From Polymorphum gilvum SL003B-26A1 (GTDB lineage Bacteria; Pseudomonadota; Alphaproteobacteria; Rhizobiales; Stappiaceae): 64,000 nucleotides of DNA. Under the pieces are notes generated by a model. It saw nothing but the letters and a program-made list of their open reading frames with translations. It did no database searches and was not told where the DNA came from. Of the stretch, positions 57,771 through 64,000 are shown in pieces (within the stretch, counting starts at the first letter, position 1; every line of letters starts with the position of its first letter). The translations under genes and the position numbers were made by a program. The DNA lies in contig NC_015259.1 of assembly GCF_000192745.1 (NCBI RefSeq), forward strand, positions 945,001 through 1,009,000, in the 5' to 3' direction.

Positions 57771-57852
57771 CCGAGGGGTGCTCCAGGGAGCTGAGATGGC
57801 GCTTGCGCCGAACCCTTAGAACCTGATCCGGGTCATGCCGGCGAAGGGACGG
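57771..57852 (+). promoter_or_regulatory. TPP riboswitch (THI element)
   Basis: The conserved core is complete: GGGGTGC, GCTGAGA, AACCCTTAGAACCTGATC (split over the loop), CCGGGTCATGCCGGCGAAGGGA, closed by CCG/CGG. Thiamine pyrophosphate binding should turn off the downstream ABC transporter genes. The 20-base limit prevents showing the full core; key residues are CUGAGA near 57790-57796 and CCUGAUC near 57821-57828. Confidence 0.95.
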
Positions 57853-57898
57853 AAGCCTTTAGCCTTATCCCGGATCTCCAATGTCGCATTCGGCAACT

Positions 57899-57957
57899 GC
57901 CGAAGACGGGAGATCCTGACGTGTCATATGTCTTCGGCCGGCTCCGGCCGTTCTTTT
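57899..57957 (+). terminator. Riboswitch-linked terminator with alternative anti-terminator stem
   Basis: CGGCCG-GCTC-CGGCCG (57935-57950) followed by TTCTTTT forms a terminator. Its 5' arm can instead pair upstream: GCCGAAGAC (57899-57907) with GTCTTCGGC (57930-57938), a 9-bp stem that excludes the terminator. This is the expected two-state switch. Confidence 0.6.
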
Positions 57958-58021
57958 GCATCGCTCGGCCTCGCGCGGCCGGTTCCTACGTCGATCGTCC
58001 CGCTGACTTCTGCGGGGCGCC

Positions 58022-58765
58022 ATGAAGACCATCCTGTCCGGTCTTGCGAGCGCGGCTCTGCTTATCGGTCTGTGGGAAGGCGCCGTTCGCCTGTTCGACG
58101 TGCCTCCCTACATGCTGCCCGGGCCGCTGCGGGTCGCGGACGCCTTTCGCCGGCAGGGAGGCTTCCTGCTCGAGCATGCGGCGATCACCGCCTATGAGAC
58201 GGTACTCGGCTTCGTGCTGGGCATCGTCGCCGGCTCGGCCCTGGCGCTGGCGATGTGGCTGTTGCCGCTGGTGCGCCGGGCGCTGCTGCCGGCCGTGCTG
58301 GTGACCCAGGCGCTGCCGGTCTTTGCTATCGCGCCGATCCTGGTGCTGTGGCTCGGCTTCGGCCTGTCCTCGAAGATCGTCATGGCGGTGCTGGTGATCT
58401 TCTTCGCGGTCACCTCCACCTACTACGACGGCCTGCGTCGGCTCGACGCGGGCCTTGCCGACCTTGCTCGTCTCTACCGGGTCGGGCGTTTTCGGGAGCT
58501 GATCCACTTTCGCATTCCCTCGGCTTTGCCCGCGCTGGCGTCTGGTATCCGGATCGCCGCCGTGTTCGCGCCGATCGGGGCAATCGTCGGCGAGTGGGTC
58601 GGCGCCAAGGGCGGGCTGGCCTTCATCATGCTGCAGAGCAACGCCCGCATGCAGACGGACATGATGTTCGCCGCCCTCGTGCTTCTTGCCGCGATGGTCC
58701 TGCTTCTGCGCTTTGCCGTCGAGCGGGCGACGCGCCGCCTCGTGCCCTGGCAGCGCGAGGATTGA
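58022..58765 (+). CDS. ABC transporter permease, thiamine-precursor (ThiX-like)
   Basis: A 247-residue inner-membrane protein with six helices and the permease EAA loop near LADLARLYRVGRFRELIHFR, of the SsuC/TauC/ThiX family. It begins directly after the TPP riboswitch terminator, so it is thiamine-regulated; together with the next gene it should import a thiamine pyrimidine precursor such as formylaminopyrimidine (ThiXYZ). The partner ATPase gene is not in this operon. Start ATG 58022 follows a GGGGCGCC stretch without a strong ribosome site. Confidence 0.88.
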   Translation: MKTILSGLASAALLIGLWEGAVRLFDVPPYMLPGPLRVADAFRRQGGFLLEHAAITAYETVLGFVLGIVAGSALALAMWLLPLVRRALLPAVLVTQALPVFAIAPILVLWLGFGLSSKIVMAVLVIFFAVTSTYYDGLRRLDAGLADLARLYRVGRFRELIHFRIPSALPALASGIRIAAVFAPIGAIVGEWVGAKGGLAFIMLQSNARMQTDMMFAALVLLAAMVLLLRFAVERATRRLVPWQRED

Positions 58766-58804
58766 TCCCCCATTCCGCGTTTTCAATCCAACGGGAGCTG
58801 ACAA

Positions 58805-59743
58805 ATGACACGATTGATTCCCCTTGCCCTGGCCGCGCTTCTTGCCTTACAGACGCCGGCGCGGGCGGCCGACAAGCTGACCGTGCTTCTCGACTGGTTC
58901 ACCAACCCGGACCACGCGCCGGTGATCACGGCCCTGACCAAGGGCTTCTTCGCGGCCGAAGGCCTGGACGTTGAGTTGATCGAACCGGCCGATCCGGCCA
59001 TGCCGCCGAAGCTGGTCGCGGCAGGACAGGGCGACATCGCGATCTCCTATCAGGCGACCTTGCACGCGCAGATCGACGAGGGCCTGCCGATCCGCTGGAT
59101 CGGCACGCTGGTGGAGACGCCGTTGAACTCGCTGATCGTGCTGGAGGACGGTCCGATCAGGACGCTTGCGGACCTTAAGGGCAAGAAGATCGGCTTCTCG
59201 GTGTCCGGCTTCGAGGACGCCATGCTCGGCCAGATGTTGAAGTCGCAGGGCCTGAGCGCCGCTGACGTCGAACTGATCAACGTCAACTTCGCGCTGTCGC
59301 CGGCGCTGCTGTCCGGACAGGTCGACGCCGTCATCGGCGGCTACCGCAACTTCGAACTGACGCAGCTCGAGCTGGAGGGCAAGCGGGGCAGGGCCTTCTA
59401 TCCCGAGGAGAACGGCGTGCCGGTGTTCGACGAGCTGATCTACGTGGCGCACAAGGACAGGACGGGCGACCCGCGTCTTGTCCGTTTTCTCTCGGCGGTC
59501 GAGGCGGCGACCATCTATCTGACCAACCATCCGGATGAGGCCTGGCAGGCGTTCGTCGCGGCCTATCCCAATCTCGACGATGATCTCAACCGGCGTGCCT
59601 GGAGCGACACGCTGGCCCGCTTCGCCAAGCGGCCGTCCGCCCTCGACGCCGGGCGCTACCGCCGCTTCGCCGAATTCCTGCACGTGAACGGCCTGATCAA
59701 GGAACTGGTTCCGGTCGAGACCTACGCGGCCGAGATCCGCTGA
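58805..59743 (+). CDS. ABC transporter substrate-binding protein, NMT1/ThiY-like
   Basis: A 312-residue periplasmic binding protein with a signal peptide (about 1-21, ending TPARAAD) and the NMT1 family signature LLDWFTNPDHAPV, followed by KGFFAAEGLDVELIEPADPA. ThiY proteins of this type bind HMP-like pyrimidine precursors of thiamine. It lies 39 bases behind the permease in the riboswitch-controlled unit. It is the last gene; the next gene on this side is rpoH in the opposite direction. Confidence 0.9.
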   Translation: MTRLIPLALAALLALQTPARAADKLTVLLDWFTNPDHAPVITALTKGFFAAEGLDVELIEPADPAMPPKLVAAGQGDIAISYQATLHAQIDEGLPIRWIGTLVETPLNSLIVLEDGPIRTLADLKGKKIGFSVSGFEDAMLGQMLKSQGLSAADVELINVNFALSPALLSGQVDAVIGGYRNFELTQLELEGKRGRAFYPEENGVPVFDELIYVAHKDRTGDPRLVRFLSAVEAATIYLTNHPDEAWQAFVAAYPNLDDDLNRRAWSDTLARFAKRPSALDAGRYRRFAEFLHVNGLIKELVPVETYAAEIR

Positions 59744-59780
59744 GCCGGGACGGCGCGACAAACGGCCGGTCCTGCACAGG

Positions 59781-59815
59781 AAAACGGGCCGCGCGGCATC
59801 TGCCGCGCGGCCCGT
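59781..59815 (-). terminator. Terminator of rpoH
   Basis: A 15-bp perfect stem (59784-59798 with 59801-59815) followed on the minus strand by UUUU. It can also slow transcription from the thi genes on the other side. Confidence 0.85.
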
Positions 59816-59842
59816 CTGTGTTCGATGCCAGTGCCGTCGCGC

Positions 59843-60733
59843 TCAGGCGAGGGACGGCTGCTCCAGGTCGCGTGCGCTCTTGCGCACGGCCTTCTGGATC
59901 TTCTCGAAGGCGCGAACCTCGATCTGGCGCACGCGCTCGCGACTGACGCCGAATTCGGTGGACAGCTCTTCCAGCGTGATCGGATCTTCGGCCAGGCGGC
60001 GAGCCTCGAAGATGCGACGCTCGCGCTCGGTGAGAATGTCCATGGCGTCGCCGAGCAGCTTGCGGCGAATGTCCAGTTCCTCCTGATTGGCCAGCAGGGT
60101 TTCCTGGCTTTCGGATTCGTCCACCAGCCAGTCCTGCCATTCGCCGGAGTCGGCCTCGGCGGCGCGGATCGGCGCGTTGAGCGAGGCGTCGCCGGCCAGG
60201 CGGCGGTTCATCGACACGACATCTTCTTCGGGCACGCCGAGCTTGGTGGCGATCTCCTGGACCTGCTCCGGCTTCAGGTCGCCTTCCTCGAGCGCCTGGA
60301 TGCGACCCTTGAGGCGGCGCAGGTTGAAGAACAGGCGTTTCTGGTTGGCGGTGGTCCCCATCTTGACCAGCGACCAGGAGCGCAGGATGTATTCCTGGAT
60401 GGCGGCCTTGATCCACCACATGGCATAGGTGGCCAGGCGGAAGCCCTTGTCCGGCTCGAAGCGCTTGACGGCCTGCATAAGGCCGACGTTGCCCTCGGAC
60501 ACGACTTCGCCGAGCGGCAGCCCGTAGCCGCGGTAACCCATTGCAATCTTTGCGACAAGGCGGAGGTGAGAGTTGACCAGCCGTTCCGCTGCGGCGGGGT
60601 CGTCATGCTCCTTGTAGCGCTTGGCGAGCATGTATTCTTCCTGCGGTTCCAGCATCGGAAACCGCCTGATCTCGTCGAGATAGCGGCTCAGTCCGCCTTC
60701 CCCGGCGGTGAGCATCGGCACGTTCTGGGCCAT
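59843..60733 (-). CDS. rpoH: Heat-shock sigma factor RpoH
   Basis: Sigma-32-type factor for heat-shock promoters. The 296-residue protein has region 2 (LVNSHLRLVAKIAMGYRGYG to FRLATYAMWWIKAAIQEYI), the RpoH box QKRLFFNLRRLK (131-142) that separates it from other sigma-70 members, and region 4 with the helix-turn-helix TLEELSTEFGVSRERVRQIE. Start MAQNVPMLTA has AAAGGGGG upstream. Many Hyphomicrobiales have two rpoH genes; which paralogue this is cannot be told. It lies 185 bases after rluD on the same strand. Confidence 0.95.
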   Translation of the reverse strand: MAQNVPMLTAGEGGLSRYLDEIRRFPMLEPQEEYMLAKRYKEHDDPAAAERLVNSHLRLVAKIAMGYRGYGLPLGEVVSEGNVGLMQAVKRFEPDKGFRLATYAMWWIKAAIQEYILRSWSLVKMGTTANQKRLFFNLRRLKGRIQALEEGDLKPEQVQEIATKLGVPEEDVVSMNRRLAGDASLNAPIRAAEADSGEWQDWLVDESESQETLLANQEELDIRRKLLGDAMDILTERERRIFEARRLAEDPITLEELSTEFGVSRERVRQIEVRAFEKIQKAVRKSARDLEQPSLA

Positions 60734-60918
60734 GAAATGCGCCCCCTTTCTCCCGTTCTAAGCGTTCCCCCGATGCCTTCGCAAAGGCCGTTCCCGCGGC
60801 CGATTGCCGAGGAATCTCAATGGCAAACGCTTGCATCCGGCGGCCGGTTCCCGGCCCGCGTGGCGACCAATATAAGCCCGAATACGCCAAAAACACGACT
60901 TATCGGTGTTTTACGATC

Positions 60919-61959
60919 CTAAAATTTTCGTAATGCGCCGAGAAGCTGTTGGAAATCATCGGGATAGGGGCTCTCGAAGCGCAGGGTCTCGCCGGTCCGC
61001 GGATGGGCGAAGGCGAGCAGGCCGGCGTGCAGAGCCTGGCGCGGAAACCCTCCTACATGTGTCCGGATAGGCTCCGGAAACCGGTTCGCTTTCGTCCTGA
61101 ACCCCGCGCCGTAGATCTGGTCGCCGATCAGCGGGTGGCCGATATGGGCCATGTGGACGCGAATCTGGTGGGTGCGGCCGGTCTCCAGCCGGCATTCGAG
61201 CAGCGAAGCGACCGCCGGCTGGTCGGCCGGTCCGAAACGCTCCAGCACCTGCCAGTGGGTGACGGCGTGACGCCCGCCGTTGCGCACCACGGAGATCTTC
61301 TGGCGGTTGGCGTCCGAACGGGCGAGATTGGCATCGACGGTGCCGCGCAGGGTGGCGGGAGCGCCCCAGACGAGGGCTGCATAAGCGCGCTCGAGCGGAC
61401 CGGAACGGCCGTGGTCGGCGAACTGCTCGGACAGACCCTTGTGGGCGGCATCGGTCTTGGCGACGACGAGGAGCCCGGAGGTCTCCTTGTCGAGCCGGTG
61501 GACGATGCCCGGGCGTCTGACCCCGCCGATGCCAGATAGGCTGTCGCCGCAATGGCGGATGAGCGCGTTGACCAGCGTGCCGGTCCAGTTGCCGGCGCCG
61601 GGATGAACGACCAGGCCGGCCGGCTTGTCGATGACGATCAGGTCGTCGTCCTCGTAGACGACGACGAGCGGGATGTCCTCGCCTTTTGGTTCGGCCTCCT
61701 CCGGTTCGGGCAGGCCTAGGGCGAGCGTCGCCCCCTCGTTGACCCGGTATTTCGGCTCCACTATCTTGCCGCCGTCGACCGTGACCTCGCCGGAGCGGAT
61801 CAGGGCCTGCACGCGCGTGCGGCTGAGGTCCGCCAGGTGCGCTGCCAGCACGGCGTCGAGCCGCTTGCCGGCATCTTCCGCCCCGACCTGCAGGGTGAAC
61901 CGCGCGTCCGGACCGTCCGAAAGGCCGGTGTGGCGCGCTTCAGGAGAAGTTTCGTTCAT
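60919..61959 (-). CDS. rluD: Ribosomal large subunit pseudouridine synthase D
   Basis: Makes pseudouridines in helix 69 of 23S rRNA. The 346-residue product has an N-terminal S4 domain (about 21-85), the catalytic HRLDKETSGL with Asp157, and LETGRTHQIRVHMAHIGHPL in the C-terminal part. Its ATG (61957-61959) overlaps the ATG of a divergent small gene within the four bases CATG, so its own promoter must lie inside that gene. In relatives rluD and rpoH are also neighbours. Confidence 0.94.
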   Translation of the reverse strand: MNETSPEARHTGLSDGPDARFTLQVGAEDAGKRLDAVLAAHLADLSRTRVQALIRSGEVTVDGGKIVEPKYRVNEGATLALGLPEPEEAEPKGEDIPLVVVYEDDDLIVIDKPAGLVVHPGAGNWTGTLVNALIRHCGDSLSGIGGVRRPGIVHRLDKETSGLLVVAKTDAAHKGLSEQFADHGRSGPLERAYAALVWGAPATLRGTVDANLARSDANRQKISVVRNGGRHAVTHWQVLERFGPADQPAVASLLECRLETGRTHQIRVHMAHIGHPLIGDQIYGAGFRTKANRFPEPIRTHVGGFPRQALHAGLLAFAHPRTGETLRFESPYPDDFQQLLGALRKF

Positions 61960-62323
61960 GAACAATCCCGTCTTCGACGACAAGGGGCGGCGCGACGATG
62001 AGGACGAGACGCCGCTTGATCCGGCGACCGCGCGCGTCCAGACCAAGCTGCGGCGGCTTCTGGCCGGCTCGAGCCTGGTGATGGTCGCCGGCTTCGTCGC
62101 CGTCTTCGCAGCTATCCTCTACAAGGTCAATTCCGCAAGCACACCGGCCTCCGGAGCGATTGCCGCGACGATCGCCCTGCCGTCGCAGGCGCGCGTCGAG
62201 GACGTGGAACTGAGCGGTGGCCGGCTGATCGTGCTGATCCGCGAGGGCGAGGCGGCTGCGATCCTGCACTACGACGCGACGAGCGGCGCGCTGATCGGCC
62301 GGACCGATCTGGTCTCCCGCTGA
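61958..62323 (+). CDS. Small single-span membrane protein, unknown function
   Basis: A 121-residue protein beginning MNNPVFDDKGRRDDEDE, with a charged cytoplasmic N-terminus, one membrane helix near 38-56 (SSLVMVAGFVAVFAAILYK) and a small C-terminal domain (about 75-121) of beta-strand character ending VSR. AGGAGA about ten bases upstream supports the start, although that signal lies within the rluD coding region. I do not recognise the family; similar small proteins next to rluD are known in Hyphomicrobiales as hypotheticals. It ends 95 bases before tRNA-Glu. Confidence 0.8.
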   Translation: MNNPVFDDKGRRDDEDETPLDPATARVQTKLRRLLAGSSLVMVAGFVAVFAAILYKVNSASTPASGAIAATIALPSQARVEDVELSGGRLIVLIREGEAAAILHYDATSGALIGRTDLVSR

Positions 62324-62351
62324 GACTTTTTGTGCGCAGCCGGCAAAAGGC

Positions 62352-62380
62352 CTTGCGCCGACGCGCCGGGCAGCCTATAT
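62352..62380 (+). promoter_or_regulatory. Promoter of tRNA-Glu
   Basis: CTTGCG (62352-62357), 17-base spacer, CTATAT (62375-62380), about 38 bases before the tRNA 5' end. A textbook alphaproteobacterial sigma-70 promoter. Confidence 0.7.
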
Positions 62381-62418
62381 CCGCAATCCTCAAGCGAAGC
62401 GCGCGATGGCGCGCCGAC

Positions 62419-62494
62419 GCTCCCATCGTCTAGCGGTCCAGGACGCCGCCCTCTCACGGCGGAAACAGGGGTTCGAGTCCCCTTGGGAGTGCCA
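62419..62494 (+). tRNA. tRNA-Glu, anticodon CTC
   Basis: A complete 76-base cloverleaf with encoded CCA: acceptor GCTCCCA/TGGGAGT, anticodon arm CCGCC-CTCTCAC-GGCGG with anticodon CTC, and T-arm AGGGG-TTCGAGT-CCCCT. It reads the GAG codon. Confidence 0.96.
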
Positions 62495-62672
62495 TATCCT
62501 TCCCACATTTCGTCCTTCCTGCGCGTCCGTGCGCCTCGGAAGCCGTGCGTCGCGTTCCGAAGCCCGCAGGATCTTCGCCTGCCCGTGGCAGGCGGTGCAG
62601 GTCGTGCCGATCATCGAACAGAACGGCAAGGCGGCCCTTGCCATACTTCAAAATATCGAGTAATCAAGAAAT

Positions 62673-63005
62673 ATGGATGAAATTAAAGCCCTCCAGGCCT
62701 TCTCGGCCTTGTCGCAGGAAACGCGGCTCGCCGTGTTCCGCCTGCTGATCCAGTGCGGCCAGGACGGCTGCCTGGCCGGCGACATCGCGCGCAAGCTCGA
62801 CGTCCGCCAGAACACCCTGTCGACCAACCTCGGCATCCTGCAGGGCGCCGGATTGATCGCCAGCCGGCGCGAGGGGCGTGCCGTCCGTTATTTCGCCGAT
62901 TTCGAGGGTATCCGGGGCCTGCTCGGATTCCTGCTGGAGAACTGCTGTGGGGGGGAGCCGGACCTGTGCCAGCCCCTCATCGAAAAAATCGCCTGCGCCT
63001 GCTGA
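62673..63005 (+). CDS. arsR: ArsR/SmtB family arsenic-responsive repressor
   Basis: A 110-residue winged-helix repressor of the ArsR family. The recognition region VRQNTLSTNLGILQGAGLIA (44-63) and wing RREGRAVRYF are clear. Instead of the classic ELCVCDL site near helix 3, cysteines cluster at the C-terminus: Cys91, Cys92, Cys99 and Cys108, Cys110, the type of arsenite site found in several non-E. coli ArsR groups. It leads arsR-arsC-ACR3 and probably represses its own operon. No ribosome site is obvious before the ATG. Confidence 0.92.
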   Translation: MDEIKALQAFSALSQETRLAVFRLLIQCGQDGCLAGDIARKLDVRQNTLSTNLGILQGAGLIASRREGRAVRYFADFEGIRGLLGFLLENCCGGEPDLCQPLIEKIACAC

Positions 63006-63015
63006 GGAGGATGCC

Positions 63016-63558
63016 ATGCCGACTGCCGAGCCTTCCGATCGCGTCTACAACGTGTTGTTCCTGTGCACGGGCAATTCCGCCCGGTCCATCCTGGGCGAAG
63101 CCCTGCTGAACCATCTCGGTGGCGGCCGGTTCCGCGCCTATTCGGCCGGCTCCGCGCCGAAGGGGGCGGTCCATCCGATGACCCTGGAAGTGCTGGAGGC
63201 CGCCGAGATCCCGACAGCGGGCCTACGCTCCAAGAACTGGGACGAATTCGCCGCCGAAGGCGCGCCGATGATGGATTTCGTCTTCACCGTCTGCGACAAC
63301 GCCGCCGGCGAAGCCTGTCCCGCCTGGCCCGGCCAGCCGATGACCGCGCACTGGGGCATCGAGGATCCGGCCGCCGTCGAGGGTCCGGAGTACGTCCGGC
63401 GCGCCGCCTTCAAGCAGGCGATGCAGTTCATGCGCAACCGCATAATCGCCTTCGTCAGCCTGCCGATCCGCAGCCTCGATACGCTGACGCTGCGCGCCCG
63501 CATGCACGACATCGGCCGCATGGACGGCGCCACCCAAGCCCAATCCACGGCAGAGTGA
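63016..63558 (+). CDS. arsC: Arsenate reductase, low-molecular-weight phosphatase (thioredoxin) type
   Basis: Reduces arsenate to arsenite so that the latter can be exported. The 180-residue protein has the P-loop [10 protein letters not shown] with catalytic Cys17 and a later Cys pair region ([15 protein letters not shown]) that relays the disulfide to thioredoxin, placing it in the LMW-PTPase class and not the glutaredoxin class. GGAGGA precedes the ATG at 63016. It is tightly placed after arsR (10 bases) and before the efflux gene. Confidence 0.9.
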   Translation: MPTAEPSDRVYNVLFLCTGNSARSILGEALLNHLGGGRFRAYSAGSAPKGAVHPMTLEVLEAAEIPTAGLRSKNWDEFAAEGAPMMDFVFTVCDNAAGEACPAWPGQPMTAHWGIEDPAAVEGPEYVRRAAFKQAMQFMRNRIIAFVSLPIRSLDTLTLRARMHDIGRMDGATQAQSTAE

Positions 63559-63571
63559 GGCCAGACCGAGC

Positions 63572-64000
63572 ATGTCGTTCTTTGAAAAATACCTGAGCGT
63601 CTGGGTCGCGCTGTGCATAGCTGCCGGTCTCGCTCTCGGCGAACTGATGCCTGGCGTGTTCCAGGTCCTTGCAGCGATGGAAGTCGCCAAGGTCAATCTG
63701 GTCGTCGCCGTGCTGATCTGGGCGATGGTCTATCCTATGATGGTGGCCGTCGATTTCGCCAGCCTGCCGCGCGTCGCGGAACAGCCCAGGGGGCTGCTGA
63801 TCACGCTCGTGGTCAACTGGCTGGTCAAGCCTTTCACCATGGCGGTGCTCGGCGTTCTGTTCTTCAAGGGGCTGTTCTCGGATCTCATTCCGCCGGCGGA
63901 TGCGGACGGCTACATTGCCGGGCTGATCCTGCTCGGCGCCGCGCCCTGCACGGCGATGGTCTTCGTCTGGTCGCAACTGACCCGTGGCGACGCCAACTAC
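63572..64000 (+). CDS. Arsenite efflux transporter ACR3, N-terminal part (3' end outside window)
   Basis: The first 143 residues of an ACR3-type (bile/arsenite/riboflavin family) permease, starting [20 protein letters not shown]. About four helices are visible, including [19 protein letters not shown] with the conserved Cys of the ACR3 group that is needed for arsenite transport. The gene runs off the window. With arsR and arsC it completes a minimal arsenic-resistance operon. Confidence 0.92.
   Translation, partial: MSFFEKYLSVWVALCIAAGLALGELMPGVFQVLAAMEVAKVNLVVAVLIWAMVYPMMVAVDFASLPRVAEQPRGLLITLVVNWLVKPFTMAVLGVLFFKGLFSDLIPPADADGYIAGLILLGAAPCTAMVFVWSQLTRGDANY

Larger units (their letters stand above)
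57691..58021 (+). other. 331-base leader region of the thiamine transport operon
   Basis: The gap contains a small hairpin CCCCTT/AAGGGG (57729-57745), the TPP riboswitch, a potential anti-terminator stem and a terminator. No other gene is present. Confidence 0.7.

Overview
The window is a GC-rich chromosomal segment of an alphaproteobacterium, most likely a member of the Hyphomicrobiales (Rhizobiales). This is read from gene content and order: ruvCAB followed by the tolQRAB-pal-cpoB-tilS-ftsH-glmM run, an RcdA/DUF1465 protein, a TrcR/DUF1013 cell-cycle regulator, a cysteine-free ribosomal protein L31, an Omp25/RopB-like outer-membrane protein, CtrA-type TTAA-N7-TTAA boxes and a serC-motif leader. 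Coding density is high and almost every block is housekeeping. No prophage, integrase, insertion sequence or CRISPR array was seen.

Layout: 1-2.6 kb, end of a MATE exporter and purEK. 2.3-3.2 kb, two small YdcH-type genes flanking an AT-rich regulatory gap. 3.2-8.7 kb, acyl-CoA and propionyl-CoA synthetases, a TSUP exporter and an SDR oxidoreductase. 8.7-14.4 kb, an ABC exporter, rpmE, rcdA, a probable small RNA, a DUF1192 gene, a quinone oxidoreductase and trcR. 14.4-20.4 kb, a repeat-like element, a CvrA-type K+/H+ antiporter, a MotA/TolQ-like plus OmpA-like pair behind a CtrA box, an inositol monophosphatase and efp. 20.5-28.9 kb (minus strand), tkt-gap-two small genes-pgk-fba-thiE-SEL1, the central sugar-phosphate block. 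29.3-32.6 kb (plus), DUF4164-zapA-6S RNA-5-formyl-THF cyclo-ligase-YmdB-like phosphodiesterase-yebC. 33.5-35.7 kb, ruvCAB with an SOS-like box over its start. 35.9-38.0 kb, a chemoreceptor. 38.1-45.5 kb, the complete Tol-Pal cluster with tilS. 45.6-49.1 kb, ftsH and glmM. 49.3-53.2 kb, the outer-membrane protein under three CtrA-like boxes, then serC-serA. 53.3-57.7 kb, a DMT transporter, purA and an uncharacterised single-span membrane protein. 57.7-59.7 kb, a TPP riboswitch controlling a thiamine-precursor permease and binding protein. 59.8-62.3 kb, rpoH, rluD and a small membrane protein whose start codon overlaps that of rluD. 62.4-64.0 kb, tRNA-Glu(CTC) and an arsenic operon arsR-arsC-ACR3 that runs off the window.

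No dramatic unknown system was found. The most interesting unexplained items are: the two small overlapping genes (zinc-ribbon, coiled-coil/TM) inserted between gap and pgk; the orphan MotA/MotB-like motor pair under a CtrA box; a candidate small RNA with exposed CCUCC sequence and GANTC sites in its upstream region; the head-to-head start-codon overlap at 61.96 kb; and clear CtrA boxes in front of envelope genes. Together they suggest that envelope functions in this organism are tied to the CtrA/CcrM cell-cycle network. That last statement is inference.
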